From: Photobacterium marinum
GTDB taxonomy: Bacteria; Pseudomonadota; Gammaproteobacteria; Enterobacterales; Vibrionaceae
Direction of reading: 5' to 3'
Assembly (NCBI RefSeq): GCF_000331515.1
Contig: NZ_AMZO01000021.1
Location: 124,001 to 188,000 of the forward strand
Length of the DNA: 64,000 bases
The notes under the pieces: generated by a model
What the model was told of the DNA's origin: nothing
The model's database searches: none
What the model saw: the letters and a program-made list of their open reading frames with translations, nothing else
Part shown: in pieces, positions 16,945-26,605 of the stretch
How positions within the stretch are numbered: position 1 is the stretch's first letter
How the letters are laid out: the number at the start of each line of letters is the position of its first letter
Made by a program: the position numbers and the translations under genes

Positions 16945-17610
16945 CTACCAGTGCTCAACCTCGATAATTTCAGCTTCGATAATATAACTCTCCGCTTTCG
17001 GCACTGACACCTTCAGCTCTTTCCCCTCACGTTGAGTTTTAGGACGGAAATAAGTTTCAGGCATACGCTTCACAGACGTCCAGATTTTGTCTTTCAGTTG
17101 TGCTAGTTCCTGACCTTTCTCATCACTAAGCCTTACCTGCATTTCCACCAGAACGACAGATTCAGTCCCCTGATTTGTCAGTGATGTCGGGATCACTAAC
17201 TCGCCATTGCGGTATGTGGCAGGACGTAGCAAAACATCAACACCGGAACGACTTAATTGCTGAACATTCTTGTTGGCACCTGGAACAACTTTTACCCCTT
17301 GTACAACTGTTTTAACAGGAACAACCACCGGGACCGCAGCTATCGGGGCACTCACAGGCGCTGCAACAACCGGAGCCGCTTTCACAGGAGTACTTGTTGC
17401 CGAAGATTCAACCGGCTTTGATTCTGGGTGCTGTCTTTGTTCAACCGGCACGACATACTGCCAGGTAAAATCATCATGCAGAATGACTTGACGTCCGTCT
17501 TCAAGCGTCGCAACTTTAGGTGCCGCCATTGCGCTGCTTGCCATTGCAGTCATAGTAAGGCCAATCAATAGCTTTGGCAGTACCGAACAAATCCGGTTTA
17601 GTTTTCTCAT
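16945..17610 (-). CDS. DUF3157 family secreted protein
   Basis: 221 residues from ATG 17610, which has AAGGA upstream and starts a signal peptide (ending ASSAMA before APKVATL). The mature start VATLEDGRQVILHDDFTWQYV is typical of DUF3157. A low-complexity Ala/Pro/Val linker (about residues 65-105) follows, then a beta-rich C-terminal domain (SGVDVLLRPATYRNGELVIPTSLTNQG). Probably periplasmic. Function unknown. Confidence 0.8.
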   Translation of the reverse strand: MRKLNRICSVLPKLLIGLTMTAMASSAMAAPKVATLEDGRQVILHDDFTWQYVVPVEQRQHPESKPVESSATSTPVKAAPVVAAPVSAPIAAVPVVVPVKTVVQGVKVVPGANKNVQQLSRSGVDVLLRPATYRNGELVIPTSLTNQGTESVVLVEMQVRLSDEKGQELAQLKDKIWTSVKRMPETYFRPKTQREGKELKVSVPKAESYIIEAEIIEVEHW

Positions 17611-18136
17611 TATTATGTCCTTATACCAATCGGGATAAGTATTTGCTTTTAACCTATCAATAAACTTAGCTGACAAATCATAAAATTATCAGTTCGCGCA
17701 GCCTATCATAAAAAAGGGTCTGACGGCCTTCATACACGTAACACATTTCAAAATTCGATCTAACTGAGTACTACTCAATATCACATTAACACCAAAGGGA
17801 CTTTTTACCTCTGACCGATAAACGATCACACTCGTTTCTGGCTGATTTGACATAACAACCAGTTAAAAAATCGTTCTTTCAAATTCAAAAGTTGATGAAC
17901 CAACAACAATCCAGCTCTTTGTTCTACCAGATGGATCTGCTAAGAAAAAAGACGAAAGTTGTCTTGCTCATAAATACCGCAAGAGCTTTTATTCACAGCT
18001 CAGAGCAACGCGAAACAAACTGTTCGCACTACCTATATGAAACAACAGAGAAGATTGGAATTATTTTGACTGAGGCTTAAAAAGTGTGAATAATGCAGCG
18101 TTTTTTTGCACGCAAATCACAAAATTATTAGATGAT
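17611..18136. other. Divergent intergenic region
   Basis: 526 bases between the DUF3157 and FG-GAP genes. An ATG at 17895 opens a 61-codon frame ending at 18080, but it has no ribosome site or recognisable content and I do not count it as a gene. No strong repeat or operator is seen. Confidence 0.4.
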
Positions 18137-20047
18137 ATGAAATTGATGAAATATTCCCCCTTAGCCTTGATGTTAACTGGCCTGCTGACAGGATGTTCTG
18201 GTGACAGTGGTGCAGGTTCAACCAACAACACCTTTCCTCACTCTTTTAATCTCGATGTTATCAGTGCAGGTACTACTGAAGCAAAACAGATGACCCTGAA
18301 CTGGACATCCGCATCGAATAACAGCGGAGTGACCTACAGTGTGTGTGAAAAAGATACGACAAAAACCAATAACTGTAAGGTATTAACTTCGGTCACCGAT
18401 GCACTGACCGCGACCATCACAGTTGACAGCTTGGTTAAAGCACTGTCTACCGATTACTTTATTCTAGCCTCCTCTGGTAATTCCACCAAAGCCTCGAATG
18501 AAGTATCACTGACCACAGATGCCGTTACTCGGATGATTGGTTACTTTAAAGCCTCGAATACCGAAGCCAATGATGACTTTGGTTATAGTCTGGCATTAAG
18601 CGCTGACGGCAGCATCTTAGCTGTGGGTGCTCCCGGTGAAGATAACGGGGTGAAAGGTATCATCACCAATGGTTCGGAAACTACCGATTCAGGTACAGAA
18701 ACTGACTCCGGCGCAGTGTATCTGTTCAGTAAGGTAGCCGGACGCTGGACGCAGATCGCCTATATCAAGGCATCAAATGCCGGAGCCAATGATAAATTTG
18801 GTTTAAGTGTGGCATTAAGCGCTGACGGCAGCATCTTGGCCGTGGGAGCTTCAGGTGAAGATAACGGAGCGAAAGGAGTTATCACCAATGGTTCGGAATC
18901 CAGCGATTCTAGTACAGAAACTGACTCCGGCGCAGTATATCTGTTCAATAACATCTCTGGCTACTGGGCGCAGACTGCCTACATCAAGGGCTCAAATGCC
19001 GGAGCCAGTGATGAATTTGGTTCAAGCGTAGCAATAAGCGCTGACGGCAGTACCCTGGCAATTGGCGCAAGTGGTGAAAGTAACGGGGCGAAAGGAATCA
19101 TCACCAATGGCACAGAAACCACGGATAACGGCTCAGCATTTGCCTCTGGCGCGGTCTATCTGTTTAACAATAATTCCGGCCGCTGGTCACAGAGCGCCTA
19201 TGTCAAAGCCTCGAATACCGGAGCCAATGACAACTTTGGCTATCGTATTGCATTAAGCGCAGATGGCACCAATATGGCGGTGTCTACTCCATATGAGAGT
19301 AACGGGGCAAAAGGAGTCATCACCGATGGATCGGAAGTCACCGATTCTGGTACACAAACTCACTCCGGCGCTGTGTATCTGTTTAGCAAGACCTTGGGCA
19401 ACTGGGCACAGAGCGCCTATGTCAAAGCATCAAATACCGGAAGCACTGATGGATTTGGTGTTGGTTTGGCACTAAGCGCAGATGGCCGCACCCTGGCGGT
19501 TGGGGCTAAATATGAAGATAACGGAGCGTACGGAATCATCACCGATGGCTCAGAAGTCACCGATTCTGGTTCACAAACTGACTCCGGTGCGGTGTATCTG
19601 TTTAGCAACGCCTCTGGCAGTTGGGCGCAGAGTGCTTATATCAAGGCCTCAAATAGCGCTCGAGGTAGCAGTTTTGGCTATGATGTAGCATTTAGCGCAG
19701 ATAGCAGCACCCTTGCTGTGGCGGCAGTAGCTGAAGGTATCGAAGAATCAGGGGTCATCATCGATGGTTTGGAAACCCTCGTTTACAATCCGAAAAATAT
19801 TTCCGGAGCTGTATATCTGTTCAAGAATGACTCTGGTCGGTGGACACAAAACGCCTATATCAAAGCTTCGAATACCGGAGCCAGTGATAACTTTGGCTGG
19901 CGTGTGGCATTAAGTTCAGATGGCAGTACCCTGGCTACGTCAGCAATAGGTGAAGACAATGGCGCGAAAGGGATCATCACCGATGGCTCGGAAATCACTA
20001 GCGATACCGGTTCAGCAGACGGTTCTGGTGCAGTGTATATCTATTAA
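18137..20047 (+). CDS. FG-GAP repeat lipoprotein, predicted seven-bladed beta-propeller
   Basis: 636 residues from ATG 18137; an ATG three codons later is also possible. A lipoprotein signal ends in LLTGC. Residues ~30-130 form a fibronectin-like domain. Then seven repeats of about 73 residues follow, each opening AYIKASNTGANDNFG-like, continuing ALSADGSTLAVGA and closing with SGAVYLF. This is the FG-GAP_2 type of the integrin-alpha propeller. The repeats are alike in DNA too, with a period near 219 bases from ~18,540. Likely surface- or periplasm-exposed and lipid-anchored, possibly binding polymer or other cells. No ligand can be named. Confidence 0.85.
   Translation: MKLMKYSPLALMLTGLLTGCSGDSGAGSTNNTFPHSFNLDVISAGTTEAKQMTLNWTSASNNSGVTYSVCEKDTTKTNNCKVLTSVTDALTATITVDSLVKALSTDYFILASSGNSTKASNEVSLTTDAVTRMIGYFKASNTEANDDFGYSLALSADGSILAVGAPGEDNGVKGIITNGSETTDSGTETDSGAVYLFSKVAGRWTQIAYIKASNAGANDKFGLSVALSADGSILAVGASGEDNGAKGVITNGSESSDSSTETDSGAVYLFNNISGYWAQTAYIKGSNAGASDEFGSSVAISADGSTLAIGASGESNGAKGIITNGTETTDNGSAFASGAVYLFNNNSGRWSQSAYVKASNTGANDNFGYRIALSADGTNMAVSTPYESNGAKGVITDGSEVTDSGTQTHSGAVYLFSKTLGNWAQSAYVKASNTGSTDGFGVGLALSADGRTLAVGAKYEDNGAYGIITDGSEVTDSGSQTDSGAVYLFSNASGSWAQSAYIKASNSARGSSFGYDVAFSADSSTLAVAAVAEGIEESGVIIDGLETLVYNPKNISGAVYLFKNDSGRWTQNAYIKASNTGASDNFGWRVALSSDGSTLATSAIGEDNGAKGIITDGSEITSDTGSADGSGAVYIY
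18540..20047 (+). repeat. Seven tandem ~219-base coding repeats
   Basis: Each unit encodes one FG-GAP blade. Blocks begin near 18540, 18758, 18977, 19196, 19415, 19634 and 19853. The most constant parts encode A-Y-I/V-K-A-S-N and S-G-A-V-Y-L-F. Confidence 0.85.
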
Positions 20048-20091
20048 TATTTCTATCTGAAAACCCTCTTTTGGGGCTTTAGATTGCTGAC

Positions 20092-20123
20092 GAACCCCAC
20101 TTTTTCAAGTGGGGTTCTTTTTT
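20092..20123 (+). terminator. Terminator after the FG-GAP gene
   Basis: Stem GAACCCCACTT (20092-20102) / AAGTGGGGTTC (20107-20117), then six T. Confidence 0.9.
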
Positions 20124-20172
20124 ATAGCGGCCGTACGCCGAAACATCCATCTTTGCTATCCCCCTATTAACT

Positions 20173-20202
20173 AAAAGGCCTGACAAAACTGCCAGGCCTT
20201 AG
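20173..20202 (-). terminator. Terminator of the PFOR gene
   Basis: AAGGCCTG (20175-20182) / CAGGCCTT (20193-20200). On the minus strand the stem is followed by a short TTTT. It is the first terminator-like structure after the minus-strand operon that begins at ygeW. Confidence 0.7.
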
Positions 20203-20251
20203 TCAGTAATCAAATGGCTACATAACCCTTTAAAATTAAGGAGTTAGTCAC

Positions 20252-23200
20252 TTAATGACTGTCCAGCTCCACGTGCGGGGCAACAGAACCCTGCTTACGT
20301 GTTGCCATCTCCTCGTACAACTCCCACTTACGCTTAGCCACTTTCTGAGCATGTGCGGTGATTTCCGCAGCTGCTTCAGGGTTACTGCGACGCAGGATCT
20401 GATAACGGGTTTCATTATAACGGTAATCCTCCAAAGGAACCGTTGGACGCAGCGTATCAAGTGAGAACGGATTCTCACCGGCATTACGCAACGCAGGATT
20501 GTAGCGGAACAGAGGCCAGTGGCCTGATTTCACTGCCAATTCCTGCTGATGTAAACCGTCTTCCATATTAATACCATGAGCAATACAGTGGCTGTAAGCA
20601 ATGATAATAGAAGGACCACGGTAGGCTTCAGCCTCACGCATTGCCAGCAATGCCTGCTGTGGATCGGCACCCATAGCAATCCGGGCAACATAAACGTTGT
20701 TGTAGGCAATTGCCTGCATCGCCACGTCTTTCTTGGTTGCCTGCTTACCGGCTGCTGCAAACTTGGCAACTGCACCCAATGGGGTTGATTTCGACATCTG
20801 ACCACCGGTGTTGGAGTACACTTCGGTATCCATTACCAGCACGTTGATGTCTGCCCCGCTGGCCAGTACATGGTCAAGGCCGCTTGAGCCGATATCATAA
20901 GCCCAACCATCACCACCGACGATCCAGATTGAACGACGGATCAGCTGGTCAGCTACCGAGATCAGGTTAAGAGCGGACTCTGTACCAATCGCTTTAAGCT
21001 GCTCTTTCAGGGTATCAACCCGTTTAATTTGCGCCTGGATATCCGTTTCTGTCATCTGCTCAGCATGTAGCAACTGGTCCACTAGCAGCGGATCCAAATG
21101 CTCACGGTTTTCCACCACCAGCTGTTCAGCCATTTCATGCTGTTTCACCGCAGCCAGACGGAAACCAAAACCAAATTCGGCGTTATCTTCAAACAGTGAG
21201 TTTGCCCACGCAGGACCACGACCTTCGGCATTTTTCGTCCATGGTGTGGTTGGCAGGTTACCACCGTAGATCGATGAACAGCCGGTTGCGTTAGCGATCA
21301 TCAGGCGATCACCGAACAACTGAGACATCATCTTGAGGTAAGGCGTTTCACCACAGCCAGAGCAGGCACCGGAGAACTCAAACAACGGTTGCAGGAACTG
21401 AGCACCGCGAACGGTAGAAAAATCGACCCTTGCGCGATCGTTGTATGGAATAGTGTCGAAGAATTCGAGGTTCTTCTTCTCTTGTTCCAGATATGGGCCT
21501 TTCAGCTCCATATTGATTGCCTTGCGTTCCGGCTGGTTATCGCTCGCTTCCTGAGTGACCATAGGACAAGCATCAACACACAAGCCACAACCGGTACAGT
21601 CTTCAGCGTATACCTGCAATGTATAACGGGTATCCGGGAAGCCTCGGGCGGTGATACCGGCAGACTTAAAGCCTTCCGGAGCATCTTCCAGCATAGACTT
21701 GTCGTAAAACTTGGCGCGGATCGCCGCATGCGGACATACAATGCTACAGTTACCGCACTGAATACAGTCCTGCTGCTCCCATACCGGGATCTTCTGGGCG
21801 ATATTACGTTTTTCCCACTGTGTTGTACCAGATGGGTAAGTACCGTCAATCGGCAGCATAGAAACAGGGATCAGATCACCCTGTCCAGCCATCATTTGCG
21901 CAGTTACCTTGCGAACAAATTCCGGCGCCTGTTCCGGAACAATCGGCTTGTTCTGCTCGCTGGCGGTCACTTCCGCAGGCACTGTAACTTCATGCAGGTG
22001 AGCCAGGGTATGATCCACCGCTTCAAAGTTTTTCTGAACAACTTCAGGCCCCTTACGAGAGTATGTCTTCTCAATCGCCTTCTTGATCTTGGCGATAGCC
22101 ACCTCTTTTTCCAGTACGCCGGACAGCGCAAAGAAACAAGTCTGCATGATGGTATTGATGCGGCTGCCCATACCAGTTTCACGGGCCACTTTATAAGCAT
22201 CAATAACGAACAGCTTCATCTTGCGATCGATTAGTTGTTGCTGCATACGAGCCGGGAAAGTATCCCAGACTTTATCTGCCGGAGCAGGAGTATTCAGCAG
22301 GAAGGTCGCACCTTCTGTTGCATTAGCCAGCATATCGGTACTTTGAACGAACGTTGCCTTATGGCAGGCAATGAAGTTCGCCGACTGGATCAGATACGGG
22401 CTATTGATTGGGTGATAGCCGAAGCGCAGGTGAGAGACTGTCTGCGAACCGGATTTCTTCGAGTCATAGACGAAGTAACCCTGAGCAAAATACTCTGGAT
22501 CTTCACCGATGATCTTGATGGTGTTCTTGTTAGCACCAACCGTACCGTCAGCGCCAAGGCCATAGAACATGGCACGAACTACATCTGTTGATTCAATATC
22601 GAAACTTGCATCCACTTCCAGATGGGAGTGGCTGACGTCATCAATGATACCGACAGTAAAGTGATGTTTCGGTGAATCCAGCTCAAGGTTGTCGAAGATC
22701 GCCTTAACCATTGCAGGTGTAAACTCTTTGCTCGACAGACCGTAACGGCCAGCAACCAAACGAGGCATTTGAGCAAAGTGATCCTGATTGTCCATTAATG
22801 CAGTCAGCACATCCTGATACAAAGGATCAGCATTAGCTCCCGGCTCTTTGGTACGGTCCAGAACTGCAATTTTCTTCACTGTCTGAGGCAGTTCCTGAAG
22901 CAGATGTTCAGCAGAAAGTGGACGGTACAGGCGAACCTGAAGAACACCGACTTTCTCACCCTGACCAACCAGGTGTTCAACTGTTTCTTTCACCGTCTCA
23001 ACGCCGGACCCCATGGCAATCGCCACGCGTTCAGCATCCGGTGCACCGAAGTACTCCATCAGCTTATAACGACGACCGGTCAGCTCAGCCAGTTTGTCCA
23101 TGTTGGCCTGAACAATCTCAGGAGTTTTCGCGTAGAACGGGTTGACCGTTTCACGTCCCTGGAAGTACACATCCGGGTTCTGAGCCGTACCACGGATGAA

Positions 23201-23851
23201 TGGTGTATCCGGGCTCAAACCACGATCACGGTGAGCACGCACCAGCTCATCGGAAATCATGGCGCGGATATCTTCATCGGCGATCAGGCTGATCTTATTC
23301 ACTTCGTGGGAAGTTCGGAAACCATCAAAGAAGTGAATAAACGGAATACGAGCTTCCAGTGTTGACGCGTGGGAAACCAGCGCCATGTCATGGGCTTCCT
23401 GAACCGATGACGATGCCAGCAAGGCAAAACCTGTACCTCTGGCTGCCATGATGTCCTGATGGTCACCAAAAATAGACAGGCCCTGTGCCGCGAGTGAACG
23501 AGCTGCAACATGGAATACCGCAGATGTCAGCTCACCGGCAATTTTATACATGTTCGGCAGCATCAGCATCAGGCCCTGAGAGGCCGTGAAGGTAGTAGTC
23601 AGAGCACCGCTCTGCAGTGCGCCGTGCACTGTACCTGCAGCCCCGCCCTCACTTTGCATCTCAGCAATAAGAGGAATGTTACCCCAGATATTACGCTTGT
23701 CTTCTGCGGCCCACTGGTCGGCGAATTCAGCCATAGTGGACGATGGGGTGATCGGATAAATAGCACAGACTTCACTTACACGATAAGCAATGTGTGCCGC
23801 CGCTTCGTTACCGTCGCAAGTATGCATGACGGGGGTCTTTTTCTCAGTCAT
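20252..23851 (-). CDS. nifJ: Pyruvate:ferredoxin (flavodoxin) oxidoreductase, single-chain
   Basis: 1199 residues, the full-length single-chain form (E. coli YdbK is about 1174). Domains in order: pyruvate-binding N-terminus (EVCAIYPITPSSTMAE near 28), middle domains, two 4Fe-4S motifs (CIQCGNCSIVCPHAAI and CTGCGLCVDACP, ~690-760), then the thiamine-diphosphate domain with CSGCGETPYLK, NATGCSS and GGDGWAYDIG. It converts pyruvate and CoA to acetyl-CoA, CO2 and reduced ferredoxin or flavodoxin. Start ATG 23851 has GGAG upstream. It lies 9 bases after the Fe-S flavoprotein gene, so the two are cotranslated or tightly coupled. It sits at the end of the purine operon; YgeX upstream produces pyruvate. 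Confidence 0.95.
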   Translation of the reverse strand: MTEKKTPVMHTCDGNEAAAHIAYRVSEVCAIYPITPSSTMAEFADQWAAEDKRNIWGNIPLIAEMQSEGGAAGTVHGALQSGALTTTFTASQGLMLMLPNMYKIAGELTSAVFHVAARSLAAQGLSIFGDHQDIMAARGTGFALLASSSVQEAHDMALVSHASTLEARIPFIHFFDGFRTSHEVNKISLIADEDIRAMISDELVRAHRDRGLSPDTPFIRGTAQNPDVYFQGRETVNPFYAKTPEIVQANMDKLAELTGRRYKLMEYFGAPDAERVAIAMGSGVETVKETVEHLVGQGEKVGVLQVRLYRPLSAEHLLQELPQTVKKIAVLDRTKEPGANADPLYQDVLTALMDNQDHFAQMPRLVAGRYGLSSKEFTPAMVKAIFDNLELDSPKHHFTVGIIDDVSHSHLEVDASFDIESTDVVRAMFYGLGADGTVGANKNTIKIIGEDPEYFAQGYFVYDSKKSGSQTVSHLRFGYHPINSPYLIQSANFIACHKATFVQSTDMLANATEGATFLLNTPAPADKVWDTFPARMQQQLIDRKMKLFVIDAYKVARETGMGSRINTIMQTCFFALSGVLEKEVAIAKIKKAIEKTYSRKGPEVVQKNFEAVDHTLAHLHEVTVPAEVTASEQNKPIVPEQAPEFVRKVTAQMMAGQGDLIPVSMLPIDGTYPSGTTQWEKRNIAQKIPVWEQQDCIQCGNCSIVCPHAAIRAKFYDKSMLEDAPEGFKSAGITARGFPDTRYTLQVYAEDCTGCGLCVDACPMVTQEASDNQPERKAINMELKGPYLEQEKKNLEFFDTIPYNDRARVDFSTVRGAQFLQPLFEFSGACSGCGETPYLKMMSQLFGDRLMIANATGCSSIYGGNLPTTPWTKNAEGRGPAWANSLFEDNAEFGFGFRLAAVKQHEMAEQLVVENREHLDPLLVDQLLHAEQMTETDIQAQIKRVDTLKEQLKAIGTESALNLISVADQLIRRSIWIVGGDGWAYDIGSSGLDHVLASGADINVLVMDTEVYSNTGGQMSKSTPLGAVAKFAAAGKQATKKDVAMQAIAYNNVYVARIAMGADPQQALLAMREAEAYRGPSIIIAYSHCIAHGINMEDGLHQQELAVKSGHWPLFRYNPALRNAGENPFSLDTLRPTVPLEDYRYNETRYQILRRSNPEAAAEITAHAQKVAKRKWELYEEMATRKQGSVAPHVELDSH

Positions 23852-23860
23852 GATCAGCTC

Positions 23861-25492
23861 CTACTCCGTTTCGGCCTCGACCATTTCGATCGCATGACAA
23901 GGGCATTGCAGGTAACAGGCTTCACACCCGGTACACTTGTCATAATCCACTTTGTATCCCTTACCTTTACCTAACGAGGTAATCGCACCTTGCGGGCAGG
24001 CTCCTAAGCAGCCGTTACACTCAAAGCAGTTACCACATGAGTAACAACGCTGAGCTTCGTACAGGGCTTCTTCTTCTGTCAGGCCGCCGACAACTTCATC
24101 AAATGATGTTGCGCGTTTAATCACAGGGATCGCAGGCTGCTCACTCTGTTCGGCATCTGTCTTGTACCAGAGATGCAGCTTGTCGAAACGGATAAGTGGT
24201 CGCTTGGCAACTTTGCTGTATGTCCGGTTATTCAGGAAGGCATCAATGTGGGCTGCGGCTTTCTTACCGTGACCGACTGCAATGGTAACGGTACGGTCAC
24301 AAGGAACCATATCACCACCGGCAAACAATCCGCGGTAACCTGTCATCATCTGGTCGTTGACCGTGATAGTGCCGTCCCATTTGTGCTCAACACCCGGAAT
24401 GCTTTCGGTAAGTTTGGTATCGATATTCTGACCCAGTGCCAGAATCAGCGAATCGGCCTCAACGGTTTCGAATTCGCCGGTAGGACGCGGACGTCCGGTA
24501 TCATCAATCGCCATCTTCTCAAGCGTGAAGGTGGTACCGTCGATCTGGTTAATGGTACGCTGCCAGTGGAAAGTCACACCTTCTTCCATCGCTTCAACAC
24601 ATTCGAAATCATGGGCTGGCATATGGGCGCGATCCCGACGGTAAATTACCATCACTTCTGCTCCCATACGTCTTGCTGTACGTGCCGCATCCATTGCGGT
24701 GTTACCACCACCGTAAACAGCAACGCGCTTACCCAGTTTCGGCGCTGATTCCATTTCGATAGCACGAAGGTAAGACACAGCATCAATGACTTTACCCGGA
24801 TCATCATTCGGAATATCAACACCACGACCAACATGGGCACCGATAGCCAGGAAGACCGCATCAAACTGGCCTTTAACCTTCTCTGCCAGCAGATCCTCAA
24901 CCTTGTGGTTAAGTACGATCTTGATACCCATATTTTCAATTCGGGCGATTTCACCTTCAAGGATATCCCTAGGCAGACGGTAAGCAGGAATACCGAAGTG
25001 CATCATACCGCCGGCCATTGGCGCGGCATCACGGATTTCAACATCGTGACCTTTACGCTTTAGGTGATAAGCCGCCGCCAGGCCACTTGGGCCAGCTCCG
25101 ACGATCAGGACGCGCTTACCGGTTGGATTAGCGTGGAAACGAACCGGCCATTTCAGCTCCAGTGCACGGTCGCCAAGGAAACGTTCAACGGCATGAATGC
25201 TGACAGACTGGTCAACATTGGCACGGTTACAGGCGGATTCACACGGGTGATAACAAACGCGGCCATGGATAGCGGGCATCGGGTTGTTTTTGATAAGAGC
25301 CTGAAACGCTTCTTCGTATTGCTCTGCCTGAGCTAAAGACAACCACTCCTGGATGTTGCTCCCGGTCGGGCAGGCGTGGTTACAAGGAGGAAGGGAATTG
25401 GAATACACCGGGAATTTAGTACGAACCGGCCCGGAGCCTTTCTTAATAGTAAGGTCAGGCGGCAGTGTCATATCCTTTGGACAATTGCTCAT
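23861..25492 (-). CDS. GltD/AegA-like NAD(P)H oxidoreductase with N- and C-terminal Fe-S domains
   Basis: 543 residues. The N-terminal GltD-type cysteine domain (CNHACPTGSNIQEWLSLAQ near 36) is followed by an FAD-binding GAGPSGLAAAYHLKRKG near 130 and an NAD(P) motif GGGNTAMDAART near 262. FAGGD closes the flavin domain near 390. The C-terminus carries CYSCGNCFECNGCLGACP and CTGCEACYLQCPCH, two 4Fe-4S-type clusters. Related proteins (glutamate synthase small subunit, AegA, YgfK) move electrons between NAD(P)H and Fe-S carriers. Coupling to PFOR directly downstream suggests it exchanges electrons between ferredoxin and NAD(P)H, but the direction is inference. Confidence 0.85.
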   Translation of the reverse strand: MSNCPKDMTLPPDLTIKKGSGPVRTKFPVYSNSLPPCNHACPTGSNIQEWLSLAQAEQYEEAFQALIKNNPMPAIHGRVCYHPCESACNRANVDQSVSIHAVERFLGDRALELKWPVRFHANPTGKRVLIVGAGPSGLAAAYHLKRKGHDVEIRDAAPMAGGMMHFGIPAYRLPRDILEGEIARIENMGIKIVLNHKVEDLLAEKVKGQFDAVFLAIGAHVGRGVDIPNDDPGKVIDAVSYLRAIEMESAPKLGKRVAVYGGGNTAMDAARTARRMGAEVMVIYRRDRAHMPAHDFECVEAMEEGVTFHWQRTINQIDGTTFTLEKMAIDDTGRPRPTGEFETVEADSLILALGQNIDTKLTESIPGVEHKWDGTITVNDQMMTGYRGLFAGGDMVPCDRTVTIAVGHGKKAAAHIDAFLNNRTYSKVAKRPLIRFDKLHLWYKTDAEQSEQPAIPVIKRATSFDEVVGGLTEEEALYEAQRCYSCGNCFECNGCLGACPQGAITSLGKGKGYKVDYDKCTGCEACYLQCPCHAIEMVEAETE

Positions 25493-25566
25493 AGTGCTCT
25501 ACCTTTATTCGGTAAATTAATGAAATACACCCTTCTTGATGTTTTTCTGTCGGGTACATTTCGCTG

Positions 25567-25587
25567 TTCGAGTTCAAGGGCAACTCG
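25567..25587 (-). promoter_or_regulatory. Intercistronic hairpin between carbamate kinase and flavoprotein genes
   Basis: TCGAGTT (25567-25573) / AACTCGA (25581-25587), seven-base loop, no T-run. It lies in a 166-base gap within the operon. Confidence 0.5.
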
Positions 25588-25658
25588 ACTTTCTGAACGC
25601 TCACACGGTTTGCTGCTCCGCCCCGCAAAAGCAAGACAGAGCAACAAGCGTTAAAGCG

Positions 25659-26561
25659 TTAAGCTGAAACACAAGTACCGGCACGCTCGGCCAGCACATC
25701 TAATCCTTCTTCAAGGGCACCGATATAAGCGCGGCCACCAAACTGAGCAAAGTCAGCAGCGGCTTCAACTTTTGGTCCCATAGAACCCGCAGGGAAAGAA
25801 TACTCACCCAACTCAGCCGGAGTTGTAGCGCGTAGGGCACGCTGCTGCTCTGTACCCCAGTCAAGGTACACTGCATCGGCATCGGTCAGGATAAGTAACT
25901 TGTCGGCTTTCAGTTGCTTCGCCAACAAAGTAGCTGCAAGGTCTTTATCGATAACACCTTCAACACCCTGGTAGCCGAATTCACTGCGACAAACCGGAAT
26001 ACCGCCGCCACCGCAACAAATCACAATCTGTCCGTCTTCCAGCAAGGTATGGATCGATTTTTTATCGATGATGTTGACAGGCTTCGGAGATGGAACCACG
26101 CGGCGGAAATATTCACCATCCGGCTTCATCGTCCAGTTGTTCGCTTCAGCCAGAATTCCAGCTTCTTCTTCGTTGTACACTGGGCCGACAAACTTGGTAG
26201 GGTCAAGCATGCTCGGATCGTCACCAGCAACTTCAATACGGGTCAGCAAGCTGGTCACTTCTGTTTTCGGCATCAGGTTCTGCAGTTCCTGAGCCAGCAT
26301 GTAGCCAATCATGCCTTCACTTTCGGCACCCAGTACGTCCAGCGGATAAGGTGATACTTTGTCGTAAGCCAGATTCTGAAGTGCCAGCAGACCAACCTGT
26401 GGGCCATTACCGTGAACAATGGCAACACGGTATTCTTTAGCTATTTCAGCAATCGCTTTGGCGGCAATCTTTACGTTCGCCAACTGATTCTCAAAACTAG
26501 GCGCGTCGCCGCGACGCAATAATGCATTGCCGCCAAGGGCTACAACTGCGGTGGGTTTCAT
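25659..26561 (-). CDS. arcC: Carbamate kinase
   Basis: 300 residues of the amino-acid-kinase fold. Motifs: ALGGNALLRRGD at the N-terminus, AIVHGNGPQVGLLA near 48, CCGGGGIPV near 183, EGVIDKDLAATLLA near 203, LLILTDADAVYLDWG near 222 and FPAGSMGPKVEAA near 253. It makes ATP and carbamate from carbamoyl phosphate and ADP. It corresponds to YqeA in the E. coli purine locus. AAGGAG lies before the ATG. Position after hyuA, in an operon with a carbamoyltransferase (YgeW), indicates that it harvests ATP from carbamoyl groups released from the purine ring. Confidence 0.95.
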   Translation of the reverse strand: MKPTAVVALGGNALLRRGDAPSFENQLANVKIAAKAIAEIAKEYRVAIVHGNGPQVGLLALQNLAYDKVSPYPLDVLGAESEGMIGYMLAQELQNLMPKTEVTSLLTRIEVAGDDPSMLDPTKFVGPVYNEEEAGILAEANNWTMKPDGEYFRRVVPSPKPVNIIDKKSIHTLLEDGQIVICCGGGGIPVCRSEFGYQGVEGVIDKDLAATLLAKQLKADKLLILTDADAVYLDWGTEQQRALRATTPAELGEYSFPAGSMGPKVEAAADFAQFGGRAYIGALEEGLDVLAERAGTCVSA

Positions 26562-26605
26562 GGGAACTCCTTGAATTATTCTTTTTGTTAATTAACCTTC
26601 GAGTC

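Noticed and set aside
17895-18080. 61-codon frame before the FG-GAP gene
   Set aside because: No Shine-Dalgarno sequence, odd composition, no family. It is more likely untranslated leader.
21389-22234. 281-codon plus-strand frame inside the PFOR gene
   Set aside because: It is an antisense shadow of a well-supported gene with all PFOR motifs; its own translation shows no domain.
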